DNA from: Niastella sp. OAS944
GTDB taxonomy: Bacteria > Bacteroidota > Bacteroidia > Chitinophagales > Chitinophagaceae
Direction of reading: 5' to 3'
Length of the DNA: 64,000 nt
Assembly: GCA_024809215.1 (NCBI GenBank)
Contig: JANUBW010000002.1
Location: forward strand, 186,001-250,000
Positions 46,313 through 55,130 of the stretch are shown here, piece by piece. Position 1 is the first letter of the stretch. Each line of letters opens with the position of its first letter. A model generated the notes under the pieces. It was not told the origin of the DNA, ran no database searches, and saw nothing but the letters and a program-made list of their open reading frames with translations. Made by a program: the position numbers and the translations under genes.

Positions 46313-46363
46313 CGATGCTGCTTATGGCGAAGCATAGTACAGTTAATTCAGGTAGCAGCATCG
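46313..46363 (-). promoter_or_regulatory. inverted repeat in the susC control region
   Basis: CGATGCTGC (46313-46321) and its exact reverse complement (46355-46363) flank a 33-base loop, 35-85 bases upstream of the susC start. It could be a regulator-binding site, for instance for the AraC-type domain of the neighbouring regulator, or a leader hairpin. Confidence 0.4.
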
Positions 46364-46477
46364 TTATGATTGCAATATGCACCTGCCTGCTTGTGGGCCG
46401 GGGTGAGAATCCTAAAAGAATGGGGGGAATTTCTTAAATGCAGTTCAATCAGTTGATTACCAATAAACGTTTTTTAC

Positions 46478-46505
46478 TTTGAATTGATTACTCCCCCTAC
46501 CTTTA
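46478..46505 (+). promoter_or_regulatory. promoter candidate for the hybrid sensor gene
   Basis: TTTG (46478-46481), 16 bases, then TACCTTTA (46498-46505). The -7 box ends 20 bases before ATG 46526, but the frame's first ATG at 46484 lies inside the promoter, so a start at 46526 or 46529 is favoured. The spacing is shorter than at the other candidate promoters. Confidence 0.35.
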
Positions 46506-46525
46506 CAGTACCATACAATGGGGGT

Positions 46526-49500
46526 ATGATGGTTGAAACTGCTTGTCGTCGGAATGTAAAACTTGTTGCGTTAAAAAGAACTGCCGGGTTACTGCTTTGG
46601 CTGGCTTGTTGTTTAACAGGCGCTGGTCAGCAGTTAACCTTCAATCGGCTTACTGTTGAAAATGGTTTGCTTAGCAACTCCGTTTTGTCCATAGCACAGG
46701 ACCGCCAGAGCTTTCTTTGGTTCGGCACATCAATTGGCCTTGCCCGCTACGATGGCGCCCGTTTTAAAGTGTACCTCCCTTCCAGTAATATCACCTCCCT
46801 TTATTGCGATAAAGCCAACAATTTGTGGGCAGGTACCTCCGGCGGCCTCGATCATTACAATGTTCAAAAAGACGCATTTGAAAAGATCTGGATCAATGGC
46901 AAACGCATAGGAAATATTCATTGCATTTACGAGGATAAAAAAGGCCGGCTGTGGATCGGCAGCATCAATGGCCTGCACCTGCTTACCGACCCGGTTAAAA
47001 AAACTTTTCAGTCGTTTTACGCCGGCGTCAACGGCAACAGCATCGCCGGTAATGTTGTAAGGTCTGTTATCGAAGACAAAGCCGGCAACCTGTGGGTAGG
47101 TACCAACAACGGACTAACCAAAATGCAATGGGTGAACGGGCAAGTCAAATACTCCACCTTCCGTAACCAACCCGGTAATGCAAACAGCCTGATCGCTAAT
47201 TATATAACCAGTATTGCCGAAGATACCTTGCACAACCTGTGGATTGGAACGCAGCACGATGGCATTAGTTTTTACAACCCAGCCACCAATACGTTTACCA
47301 ACTACACACATACCAACAATCAATGGGGTATAATTAATAATAATATTCGCAAGGTCCTTAGCACCAGCCGCGGACAAATATGGGTAGGCACACAGGAAGG
47401 GTTAAGTATCATTGATCCGCAAACAAAAGCCATTCAATCTTACCAGCATGAAGCCGCCAACCCCAAAAGCCTGAGCCAGAATTCTATTTATAGTATGCTG
47501 GAAGACGCCAATGGTTCCCTTTGGGTAGGCACTTATTTTGGCGGTGTTAACAGCACTTACTCTTACAACACGCCATTTCAAACCATACAGAACAAACAAA
47601 GCACCGCAAGCCTTAGCAATAATGTGGTGAGCAGCATTGTGGAAGACCGGCAGCATAATCTATGGATGGGCACCGAAGGCGGCGGCCTCAACTATTACGA
47701 TAGAAGTAATGGCAGCTTCACCGCCTATAAAAACAAATTGAACGATGCCGGCAGCCTGGGCTCCAACCTGGTAAAAGTTGTGTACCTCGATAAAGACGAC
47801 AATCCCTGGTGCGGCACCCATGGCGGTGGCCTGAACGTCTACGACCGAAACGAAAAAACATTCAAACGGTACTTATATAAAGAAAACGATCCGGCAACAC
47901 TCTCGGCCGAATTCATTTCCATTACCGAAGATCCGCAACACCGGCTTTGGATCGTAAGTCAGCAGGGCATTTCCATATTTCAGCGCAATGGCACCAAACT
48001 GGAATCAACCGATCAACGATCGATGCTTCCTTCCCTACCCGGTTTTGCTACTACTGTGTACACCGACCGCGCCGGCAATGTGTGGGTTGGCGGTGCGGCC
48101 GGCTTATATAAAATAACCGGTAACACGGTGCTGAAAGTAGATACCCACTATAATGTGAATTGCATACGGGAAGATAACCAGGGGAATTTATGGTTGGGAT
48201 TGAACTTTGGCGGGCTTGCAAAATACAACCCCAATAACAATAGTTATACCCGCTATGGAAATAAGGATGTGTTAGCCAATATAAACGTAGTAGGCATACT
48301 TGACGACGAACAGGGCAATTTTTGGTTAAGCAGTAACAGGGGATTGATAAGGTATAATCCGGCGCGCAACAGCGCACAAACCTATACCATGAGCGATGGC
48401 CTTGCCGGTAACGAATTCAACAATAATTCTTATTACAAAGACAGCCGAGGAGAAATGTACTTCGGTGGCTTTAATGGCATCACCCATTTTTACCCCGCAG
48501 GTATTGAAACCAATAATTACACCGCGCCTGTTGTGTTCACCGGGCTCAAACTATTTAATAATTATATAGGCATCAACGATGACAACAAAATACTAAATGA
48601 AAATATAACCCTTTCGCCCGGTCTCACCTTCCGTTACAACCAGGATGTGTTCACCATTGAATTTGCCTTGCTCAATTATATCAAAAGCAGCAAGAATAAA
48701 TATTCATACAAGCTTGAAGGGTTTGATAAAGGCTGGAATGAGGTAACCAACAATACCGCCACCTATACCAATCTGCCATCGGGCAATTATATCTTCTACG
48801 TCAAAGGCGCCAATAACGATGGCATCTGGAGCGCACCCGCCCGCATTGCTATTAAAGTACTGCCGCCATTCTGGCTTACCTGGTGGGCCTACTGTATTTA
48901 TATTTTGGTGCTGGCAGGCATTCTGTTCCTTGTACTACGCTATTTTTTCCTGCGCGCCCTGCTTAAAAAAGAAGACGAACTGCATCAGGTAAAACTTAAT
49001 TTCTTTACCAATGTATCGCACGAAATACGCACCCACCTCACGCTGATCATGGCGCCTGTTGAAAAAATGCTCGACAACAAACAGCACGACACATTGGTAC
49101 AACAACAGCTAAGTCAGGTAAAACAGAATGCCGACCGCCTGTTGAAACTGGTAAGCGAGCTCATGGATTTTCGCAAGGCCGAAACAGATCATTTGCAGCT
49201 TCACATTGGCCGCTATAACCTGGTGCCCTTTCTGCAGGATATTTATGTAAGCTTTAGGGAAACATCACTAGCCAAAGAGATCAACATGTCATTTATTCAT
49301 AATGCAGAAGAAATGTATCTGTATTACGATAAAGAGCAGTTGGAAAAAGTTTTCTTTAACCTGCTTGCCAATGCGTTGAAGTTTACCCCGGCAGGCGGAA
49401 GGGTTGTTTTAATGGCCGAACAGAAAGACAATAAGATCACAGTAACGGTTACCGACAATGGCCGGGGTATTGCACCGCAATACATAGACAAATTATTCAC

Positions 49501-50593
49501 GAATTTCTTTCAGGTGGCCGATCATGGACTGCAAAATACGGGGTATGGTATTGGCCTGGCATTATCGAAAAATATTATAGCTCTGCACCGGGGCAGTATT
49601 AGTGTGGAAAGCGAACCAGCAACTGATAACAGGGAAGGCAAAACGGTATTTACCGTGAGCCTTAAACAAGGTAACAGTCATTTTGCAACTGCCAATATGC
49701 TTGCTGTTCCTATGGATAAAGCGCCTATACAGCCAGAGAAAATAAAGCCAGGTAGCATAACCATTTCAACCCCTGCTTTGGCGCAGGCAGAACCTGTAGA
49801 TAAAAACTTTACCATTCTGCTGGCAGAAGACAATGATGAGTTGCGTCTCCTCATAAAAGAAACATTTGTGCAGCAATACCATATTCTTGAATGCCAAAAT
49901 GGATCACAGGCCTGGGAAACGGCTATTGTTGAAATTCCCGACCTCATCATTAGTGATGTGATGATGCCGGAAATGGATGGTTTTACTTTATGCGAAAAAT
50001 TAAAAACAGATCAAAGGACAAGCCATATACCGGTTATTTTACTAACGGCCAAAAGCACCCAGAGCGATCAGGTGAGCGGACTGGAAACAGGTGCAGATCT
50101 CTATCTTACCAAACCATTCAGCACCCGCATTCTTGAACTCAATGTGCGCAACCTGCTGGCTTCCCGCGAAAAACTTCGCCAAAGATTTTCCAGCCAGATC
50201 GTTGCCCCTTCCCTGCCCCATAATACAACCAGTGAAACGTTTACTGAAAATGTTTCCAATACCGTTGATGCCGCGTTCTTGCAAAAAGTATTAGCGATTA
50301 TTGACGAGCATATGGACAACCCTGATTTTGGCGTGGAAATGCTTTCGAGGAAAATTGCCATGAGCGCACCTGTGCTATACAAGAAAATAAAAGCGGTGAC
50401 CGATATGTCGGTGAATGAATTTGTAAAATCCATTCGCCTTAAAAAGGCAGCGCAGCTATTATTGAAAAAGCAAATGACGGTGTATGAAGTGGCCTATGCC
50501 GTAGGCTATAGTGACCGCAAATATTTTAGCCGGGAATTTAAAAAGCAGTTTGGCAAAACACCCAGTGAATATACAGGCGAAGAAATAAAGTAA
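46526..50593 (+). CDS. hybrid two-component system protein (HTCS)
   Basis: A roughly 1355-residue one-protein two-component regulator of polysaccharide utilisation. Signal segment about 15-40; periplasmic two-propeller-type repeats (about 40-690; many LWIGT/LWVGT units); Y_Y_Y domain (about 700-775); membrane helix (about 781-810); dimerisation/phosphoacceptor box SHEIRTHLTLI near 831; HATPase (about 950-1050); receiver with LLAEDNDE and SDVMMPEMDG near 1141; and an AraC HTH (about 1255-1355). It senses an oligosaccharide and activates the divergent susC operon. The H-box has His where Pro is usual after Thr (HEIRT-H). Confidence 0.93.
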   Translation: MMVETACRRNVKLVALKRTAGLLLWLACCLTGAGQQLTFNRLTVENGLLSNSVLSIAQDRQSFLWFGTSIGLARYDGARFKVYLPSSNITSLYCDKANNLWAGTSGGLDHYNVQKDAFEKIWINGKRIGNIHCIYEDKKGRLWIGSINGLHLLTDPVKKTFQSFYAGVNGNSIAGNVVRSVIEDKAGNLWVGTNNGLTKMQWVNGQVKYSTFRNQPGNANSLIANYITSIAEDTLHNLWIGTQHDGISFYNPATNTFTNYTHTNNQWGIINNNIRKVLSTSRGQIWVGTQEGLSIIDPQTKAIQSYQHEAANPKSLSQNSIYSMLEDANGSLWVGTYFGGVNSTYSYNTPFQTIQNKQSTASLSNNVVSSIVEDRQHNLWMGTEGGGLNYYDRSNGSFTAYKNKLNDAGSLGSNLVKVVYLDKDDNPWCGTHGGGLNVYDRNEKTFKRYLYKENDPATLSAEFISITEDPQHRLWIVSQQGISIFQRNGTKLESTDQRSMLPSLPGFATTVYTDRAGNVWVGGAAGLYKITGNTVLKVDTHYNVNCIREDNQGNLWLGLNFGGLAKYNPNNNSYTRYGNKDVLANINVVGILDDEQGNFWLSSNRGLIRYNPARNSAQTYTMSDGLAGNEFNNNSYYKDSRGEMYFGGFNGITHFYPAGIETNNYTAPVVFTGLKLFNNYIGINDDNKILNENITLSPGLTFRYNQDVFTIEFALLNYIKSSKNKYSYKLEGFDKGWNEVTNNTATYTNLPSGNYIFYVKGANNDGIWSAPARIAIKVLPPFWLTWWAYCIYILVLAGILFLVLRYFFLRALLKKEDELHQVKLNFFTNVSHEIRTHLTLIMAPVEKMLDNKQHDTLVQQQLSQVKQNADRLLKLVSELMDFRKAETDHLQLHIGRYNLVPFLQDIYVSFRETSLAKEINMSFIHNAEEMYLYYDKEQLEKVFFNLLANALKFTPAGGRVVLMAEQKDNKITVTVTDNGRGIAPQYIDKLFTNFFQVADHGLQNTGYGIGLALSKNIIALHRGSISVESEPATDNREGKTVFTVSLKQGNSHFATANMLAVPMDKAPIQPEKIKPGSITISTPALAQAEPVDKNFTILLAEDNDELRLLIKETFVQQYHILECQNGSQAWETAIVEIPDLIISDVMMPEMDGFTLCEKLKTDQRTSHIPVILLTAKSTQSDQVSGLETGADLYLTKPFSTRILELNVRNLLASREKLRQRFSSQIVAPSLPHNTTSETFTENVSNTVDAAFLQKVLAIIDEHMDNPDFGVEMLSRKIAMSAPVLYKKIKAVTDMSVNEFVKSIRLKKAAQLLLKKQMTVYEVAYAVGYSDRKYFSREFKKQFGKTPSEYTGEEIK

Positions 50594-50601
50594 AAACGCT
50601 T

Positions 50602-50922
50602 CTAGCCTTTTCGTGACTGCGTTCTGTAGATGCCTATCTGGGTTAGCAACACGCCAAGCCCCAGCAACAGGCTTGTAATAGAACAGAACCTGCCCACAAG
50701 GTTGTATTGAAAATAAAAAGCAACAACGGAAGTTACCAGTAAAAGCGGCATTCCCTTCCAGGCGGCCGGCAATAAAATGCCCATTAATTTTATCAAATGT
50801 TTTGTACCTGGTTTCTCCTCATCCAGCATTCCGGGAGTGCCCATAACGCTGATGAACATGAAAAAATACCCAATTACATTAAAGGAAAGATACAGCAGAA
50901 TGTTTGCCTTGAATAAATGCAT
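50602..50922 (-). CDS. small membrane protein
   Basis: A 106-residue protein with about three hydrophobic helices (residues 4-22, 46-67 and 75-95). No family recognised. Start at 50922 (MHLFKANILLYLS) is preferred to 51000, since the longer frame overlaps the start of the divergent gene. It converges on the hybrid sensor stop, 8 bases away. Confidence 0.55.
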   Translation of the reverse strand: MHLFKANILLYLSFNVIGYFFMFISVMGTPGMLDEEKPGTKHLIKLMGILLPAAWKGMPLLLVTSVVAFYFQYNLVGRFCSITSLLLGLGVLLTQIGIYRTQSRKG

Positions 50923-50998
50923 TCTTAACTTATAAATGAATACGCAAATTGTTTTTTTGACGTTATCTTCAACGCAAAAAGAGTTATATATCGTATCC

Positions 50999-51766
50999 AT
51001 GGAAAAAATAGAAATAATCAGGCAATTTATAGCCGATGAAGATATTGCACTGGCGCAAAACGAACAGGGCGGTTTTTACCCCAGCAACCACCATCACCTG
51101 AGCGGTGCCATAAAAAAACTGCCAAAAGAAATATCCGACGACGAAGTGGTTATGCTCTACTTCCATTTATTGCGTTTGGGTAGCCGGCTTAAACCGGTAG
51201 ATGAAAAACAATTTCTGCTGCAACAACGGGCGTTTGAAAAATTGCTGCCAATAATAGATCTGGGTTATCCCCGAAATATGTTTTCCAAATTTGAAATGGC
51301 ATTTTTGTTTGATGCTATTGCGGAAGAAGATACAGCCCGTGTGTTTCAAACCGGGTATGCTGAGTACCTTCAATACCATGAAGTGATACTGCAATGCAAT
51401 AAATACACAAATTTGCCGGGTATGCGCGGTAAACCCGACAAATTTCTACCCTATGCGCAAAAGGACGGAATTGTCGCCAGGATCATTCACACCCTGCACC
51501 GGATGCAATTCCTGCATCATGGTCCATTAACAAGTAACGCAACTTTCTGGGGATTTTTGTTTATACTGATGTTGAATAAAGGAACAAATGCGTTGAGTAC
51601 GCTGGCAACATTTGCCGATGTTAAAACAGACGTACCAGAAAAAAGAAGTAATATCTGGATATTGGGCTCCTTTCTTAAAGACCGTAAGAAAGATAATGAG
51701 CTCCAGGCTTTACTACAAAATTTATATACCTGGTACCCCAGGGAATGGATTGATGAATATCATTAA
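50999..51766 (+). CDS. protein of unknown function
   Basis: A 255-residue protein, probably cytoplasmic, with no signal peptide. A mixed alpha-helical pattern includes DDEVVMLYFHLLRLGSRLK, and FWGFLFILMLNKGTN near residue 182 is the most hydrophobic stretch. No family was recognised. Not linked to the neighbouring genes other than a shared divergent control region with the small membrane gene. ATG 50999 is preferred to an upstream ATG at 50936. Confidence 0.6.
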   Translation: MEKIEIIRQFIADEDIALAQNEQGGFYPSNHHHLSGAIKKLPKEISDDEVVMLYFHLLRLGSRLKPVDEKQFLLQQRAFEKLLPIIDLGYPRNMFSKFEMAFLFDAIAEEDTARVFQTGYAEYLQYHEVILQCNKYTNLPGMRGKPDKFLPYAQKDGIVARIIHTLHRMQFLHHGPLTSNATFWGFLFILMLNKGTNALSTLATFADVKTDVPEKRSNIWILGSFLKDRKKDNELQALLQNLYTWYPREWIDEYH

Positions 51767-51767
51767 T

Positions 51768-51802
51768 AAAAAAGACCCCGCTATAAGGCGGGATCTTTTT
51801 TT
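51768..51802. terminator. bidirectional terminator overlapping the DoxX stop
   Basis: AAAAAGA-CCCCGC pairs with GCGGG-ATCTTTTT around a short loop, with A and T tracts on both sides. It ends both the unknown gene at 50999 (+) and doxX (-); the DoxX stop codon lies inside it. Confidence 0.85.
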
Positions 51803-52245
51803 GTTATAACAACATCCAAACTCGCTTTGCCGGCCCCTGTTATGATCAATGATACCAACAGGCCAATAGCCAGCAAATGGTATTCGAACCCCTCGCCTTT
51901 TTGAGCGCCAAACCAGTTCATAAAAAAGCCGAACTCTAAATGCGCAGTAACGATCATGCCTATGAAAAGAATAATTTGTGCAATAGCAACCAGCCGGGTA
52001 AACAACCCAAACACAATAAATAAACTGCCGAAAAATTCAAGAAATATAACCAGGAAAGCGATTGGCGATGGTAAACCCGCATCGGTAGTAAGATGGTGCA
52101 TGGTAGGCGTAAAACCATAACCGCCAAAGAAACCCAGTAATTTTTGGGCGCCGTGCGGCCATAATACAATGGCAAATACTATTCTTAAGATCAAGGGTGA
52201 AAGCTGCGGCTCTGTAACTGCAAGCCGTTGAATAAATGTTCTCAT
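51781..52245 (-). CDS. DoxX family membrane protein
   Basis: A 154-residue four-helix membrane protein of the DoxX family. It has RIVFAIVLWPHGAQKLLGFFGGYG near residue 20 and FLEFFGSLFIVFGLFTRLVAIAQI near 70, and HHLLAIGLLVSLIITGAG-like helices to the end. Some members are quinone-reducing subunits, most are of unknown role. It follows the Crp/Fnr gene on the same strand with a gap of 94 bases. Confidence 0.88.
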   Translation of the reverse strand: MRTFIQRLAVTEPQLSPLILRIVFAIVLWPHGAQKLLGFFGGYGFTPTMHHLTTDAGLPSPIAFLVIFLEFFGSLFIVFGLFTRLVAIAQIILFIGMIVTAHLEFGFFMNWFGAQKGEGFEYHLLAIGLLVSLIITGAGKASLDVVITKKDPAL

Positions 52246-52339
52246 TTGTATAAATTATTTACGGGAACAAAGTTGAGAACCAGCAGCCCGCAGCCCAATA
52301 AGCTAGCTTAAGAAATAAACTTGTACTAGGTTAAGAAGT

Positions 52340-52924
52340 TTATTTATGCATACGCGCCTTCACCTTGCTGAAAAATTCGGGTGTTACACCCAGGTATGAA
52401 GCGATCAAATATTGCGGCACCCTGTTTTGCAATTGCGGATATTTTTTTATAAAACGCAAATAGCGCTCTTCTACTTTGGTGCTTAACACATTCAGTAGCC
52501 GCTCTTCCTGCGCCATAATAGCATTCTGATATAATATTCTGAAGAAGTTGTTGAGTAAGGGTATTTTAACCAGCAGTTTATCCAGCACCTGTTTTGAAAT
52601 GATCAACAGGTCGCTGTCTTCCAGTGCTTCAATATGATATCTTGCTTCCTGTCCCGTTAAAAAGCCGGGCAGGTCTGTTGTCCACCAACCTTCGGGAGCA
52701 AACAGTAAGGTATGCTGAATACCGTTGTCGTCTATATAATATTGAACCAGGCAGCCGCTGACAACAAAGTGATCATAAATAACAATGTCAGGCGGTTGCA
52801 CCACTACCTGGTTCCGCCTGACTTTTTTATACCTGAATGAGGTGGTTATTAGTTCTTCTTCTTCAGGAGTAAGGTTAACATGTTTCCGTATCTCTTGTAG
52901 CAGCGCAGCATGCATAATGTTCAA
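52340..52924 (-). CDS. Crp/Fnr family transcriptional regulator
   Basis: A 194-residue regulator. The cyclic-nucleotide-binding-type beta-roll covers about residues 20-110 (VVQPPDIVIYDHFVVSGCLVQYY, APEGWWTTDLPGFLTG), followed by a dimerisation helix and a winged-helix domain at the C-terminus (YLIASYLGVTPEFFSKVKARM near 175). It lacks the usual Fnr cysteine set, so an iron-sulfur or cAMP role is not implied. It may control DoxX or GH27, its neighbours; it begins 25 bases after the GH27 stop, both on the minus strand. Confidence 0.85.
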   Translation of the reverse strand: MNIMHAALLQEIRKHVNLTPEEEELITTSFRYKKVRRNQVVVQPPDIVIYDHFVVSGCLVQYYIDDNGIQHTLLFAPEGWWTTDLPGFLTGQEARYHIEALEDSDLLIISKQVLDKLLVKIPLLNNFFRILYQNAIMAQEERLLNVLSTKVEERYLRFIKKYPQLQNRVPQYLIASYLGVTPEFFSKVKARMHK

Positions 52925-52949
52925 TAGCGTTTTCTGTGCTAAAGATACC

Positions 52950-54767
52950 CTATTTCTTTACACCGGTCAACCTATACAAACCAGCGCCATGTTTATTGAT
53001 GTTCACTGAAAATTTATTGTCAAAAACGCCCAGTTGTTTACCGTTCCACATGTCCTGCGCCCGGGCCGATCTTAAACCCAGATCCGTCAGATCGATCTTT
53101 ATAGTTGTAGCAGCTGGTGGTTCGGGCCCCGAAGGTTGTTCGGTAAATACCAGGAAGCGAACGGTGGCGCCTGCATTTTGATCGGCGCCGGCTTTATCGA
53201 GGCCGGCTGTTGCAGTGAACCGGTCTACCCCTTCAGGAAGATCATATTCAATCACTGAATTGGCATGTACCCCAAGCCCCTGCTCATATTTCTTACCATC
53301 AACGATCAAATCGCCACCCGATACTGATTTATTAACCCGTGCTTTGCCCCAGCCAGAGCTTGCTTTTACCCATTTTAATGAGGTTAGTGAAACGGTATCA
53401 TTTCCTTTATGTAATACGGGGTTTATCCAGTTGGCATGGTCCCAGTCAGTGTTTTCTACCGCAGAAACTGCCAGGTACAATTTTCGGCTGCCATTCAACT
53501 TTATATCTATCGATTCTGAAGACCGCTGTGTGTTCACGATCTCACTTTTCCAAATTGCTTTGCTTTCAATCATTTCTTCGCGGTCTTCACAATTGAAAAC
53601 GGCTAAGAATTTATCGCCATTGGCGGGGTCTTCGGCTATCCACGCTGCTTGTTTTTCGTTACGGAAAAGCTGTTTGTTATTGATGCTTTTGTTCAATACA
53701 TACAGCATATTCTTATTGGTAATAAGCGAATCTGTAAAGGCGTCGTTATCGGGGAAGTTTCCACCAAACATCATGGGCGATTTAAAAATGCTCCATAATG
53801 TCATTAAGGTGTATTGTTCATCTCTTGTAAAGTTCGTCATTCGTGGGTCGCCTCTTTCGGCACGAATGCCAATGCGGCCCAGCGGTAACATATCGCCATC
53901 GGGATAAGCACCGTATGCCCGCCATTTGTTCCAGCGTTCAAATACCTCAAAATGTTCTTTCAGCTGGCGCCAGCTGTCCCAAAAATCACCTACGGTACGC
54001 CACATATTGGCATTCTGTTGTACATGTGCAGCATGATCGATGGGCGTTTCACCGGGCGATGTACTTAATACGATCTTACGGCCTGTGCGCTCAATGGCCT
54101 TCCTGATCATTTCTACTTCGCCGGTAAAATATATTGGCGACGAAAGGTCATCGACCTTTACAAAATCAAGTCCCCATGAAGCATACAACTCAAAAATAGA
54201 ATTATAGTATTCCTGAGCGCCGGCTTTATCGGGTAAAATGGTGTACATATCGTGCAGCCAGCGGCATTGGTCGGCAATTGAATGAATGTCAGCTGCGGTG
54301 AGTTTGGTGCCTTTTACAGGCAGCTTATTCTTTACAGCAACTACAGGTACGCCCCGCATTATGTGAATACCGAATTTCAATCCCTTTTTATGAAGATAAT
54401 CGGCCAGGGGTTTAAAGCCTTTGCCCCCGGCGGCAGATGGGAACCTGTTTACAGCTGGTACAAACCGGCCAAAGCTATCGATTGCATAATCAGGATCTTT
54501 TTCATTGTAACCATGGGCTTTATCATTGGCCACATACCAGCGGATGTCAACCACTACATAGTTCCAGCCCGCCGACTTCAACCGGCTTGACATATAATCT
54601 GCATTGGCTTTAACTTCTGCTTCTGTTACAGTAGGGCCAAAACAATCCCAGCTGTTCCACCCCATTGGCGGTGTGGGCGCCCAACTATGAAAATCGGTTT
54701 TACTGCCTGACTGTGCTTGTGAAAGATATACTGCTAAAATGCCAATCGTTACCAATAATGACTTCAT
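52950..54767 (-). CDS. GH27 alpha-galactosidase-like protein with NPCBM domain
   Basis: A 605-residue secreted glycoside hydrolase. Signal peptide about 1-18. GH27 (alpha-galactosidase/alpha-N-acetylgalactosaminidase) hallmarks: PPMGWNSWDCFG near residue 33, a nucleophile segment WGLDFVKVDDLSS near 200, and VGDFWDSW near 258 supplying the acid-base Asp candidate. The C-terminal 140 residues (about 465-605) contain GLGVHANSVIEYDLP and AGATVRFLVF, matching an NPCBM-like carbohydrate-binding module. It is outside the susCD operon but only 2.4 kb from the regulator, and could act on alpha-galactosides. Confidence 0.87.
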   Translation of the reverse strand: MKSLLVTIGILAVYLSQAQSGSKTDFHSWAPTPPMGWNSWDCFGPTVTEAEVKANADYMSSRLKSAGWNYVVVDIRWYVANDKAHGYNEKDPDYAIDSFGRFVPAVNRFPSAAGGKGFKPLADYLHKKGLKFGIHIMRGVPVVAVKNKLPVKGTKLTAADIHSIADQCRWLHDMYTILPDKAGAQEYYNSIFELYASWGLDFVKVDDLSSPIYFTGEVEMIRKAIERTGRKIVLSTSPGETPIDHAAHVQQNANMWRTVGDFWDSWRQLKEHFEVFERWNKWRAYGAYPDGDMLPLGRIGIRAERGDPRMTNFTRDEQYTLMTLWSIFKSPMMFGGNFPDNDAFTDSLITNKNMLYVLNKSINNKQLFRNEKQAAWIAEDPANGDKFLAVFNCEDREEMIESKAIWKSEIVNTQRSSESIDIKLNGSRKLYLAVSAVENTDWDHANWINPVLHKGNDTVSLTSLKWVKASSGWGKARVNKSVSGGDLIVDGKKYEQGLGVHANSVIEYDLPEGVDRFTATAGLDKAGADQNAGATVRFLVFTEQPSGPEPPAATTIKIDLTDLGLRSARAQDMWNGKQLGVFDNKFSVNINKHGAGLYRLTGVKK

Positions 54768-54860
54768 GTATGTTGTATTAAATTAGAATATGTAACCTTC
54801 CCTGGTGCTGGAAGGAAGTCATCATGTAGCGGCAAATAAAGATAAGCGATGCGAAGATAA

Positions 54861-54888
54861 TAAAAAACGCAGCTTGGAAAAGCTGCGT
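54861..54888 (-). terminator. hairpin, possible second terminator or RNA end
   Basis: ACGCAGCTT (54867-54875) and AAGCTGCGT (54880-54888), GGAA loop, followed on the minus strand by TTTTTA. A strong rho-independent terminator shape about 180 bases beyond the TPR terminator. Confidence 0.75.
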
Positions 54889-55064
54889 CAAATTGATTGA
54901 AAAATTAAACCCTTAAACCCATGCGCACGATTGTTCAGCGCATGGAGTAAAGGTACTTTCCAACACTCATTTGGGTACCATCATTTAATTAAAACAGAAT
55001 TAAAATACACTTTATGCAACCTCATCATACATGAATGCGTCCCCCCGGCTGATGTATGGTCATA

Positions 55065-55104
55065 AAAGAAGAAAGGTGAGCCGCTCATAAAGAGCGACCC
55101 ACCT
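55065..55104 (-). terminator. terminator after the TPR gene
   Basis: On the minus strand GGTGGGTCGCTC pairs with GAGCGGCTCACC allowing two wobble pairs, then TTTCTTCTTT. It lies 27-66 bases after the TPR stop. Confidence 0.75.
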
Positions 55105-55130
55105 TCTATTATTAATTTCGTTTATGCTTC

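Larger units (their letters stand above)
54768..55130. other. 363-base gap with two minus-strand terminators
   Basis: Between the TPR gene stop and the GH27 start. Two hairpins are present (55068-55112 and 54861-54888). The stretch between them, about 170 bases, contains a CATGCGC ... GCGCATG inverted repeat near 54924-54945; a very short frame there is not credible as a gene. A small RNA is possible but not shown. Confidence 0.45.

Noticed and set aside
52313..52345. AT-rich 10-bp inverted repeat overlapping the Crp/Fnr stop
   Set aside because: AAATAAACTT / AAGTTTATTT pairs perfectly but is AT-only in the stem ends and lacks a clear T tract, so it was not called a terminator.
54920..54955. 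A nine-codon frame (ATG CGC ... TAA) in the TPR/GH27 gap
   Set aside because: Too short, no ribosome site, and it overlaps an inverted repeat.
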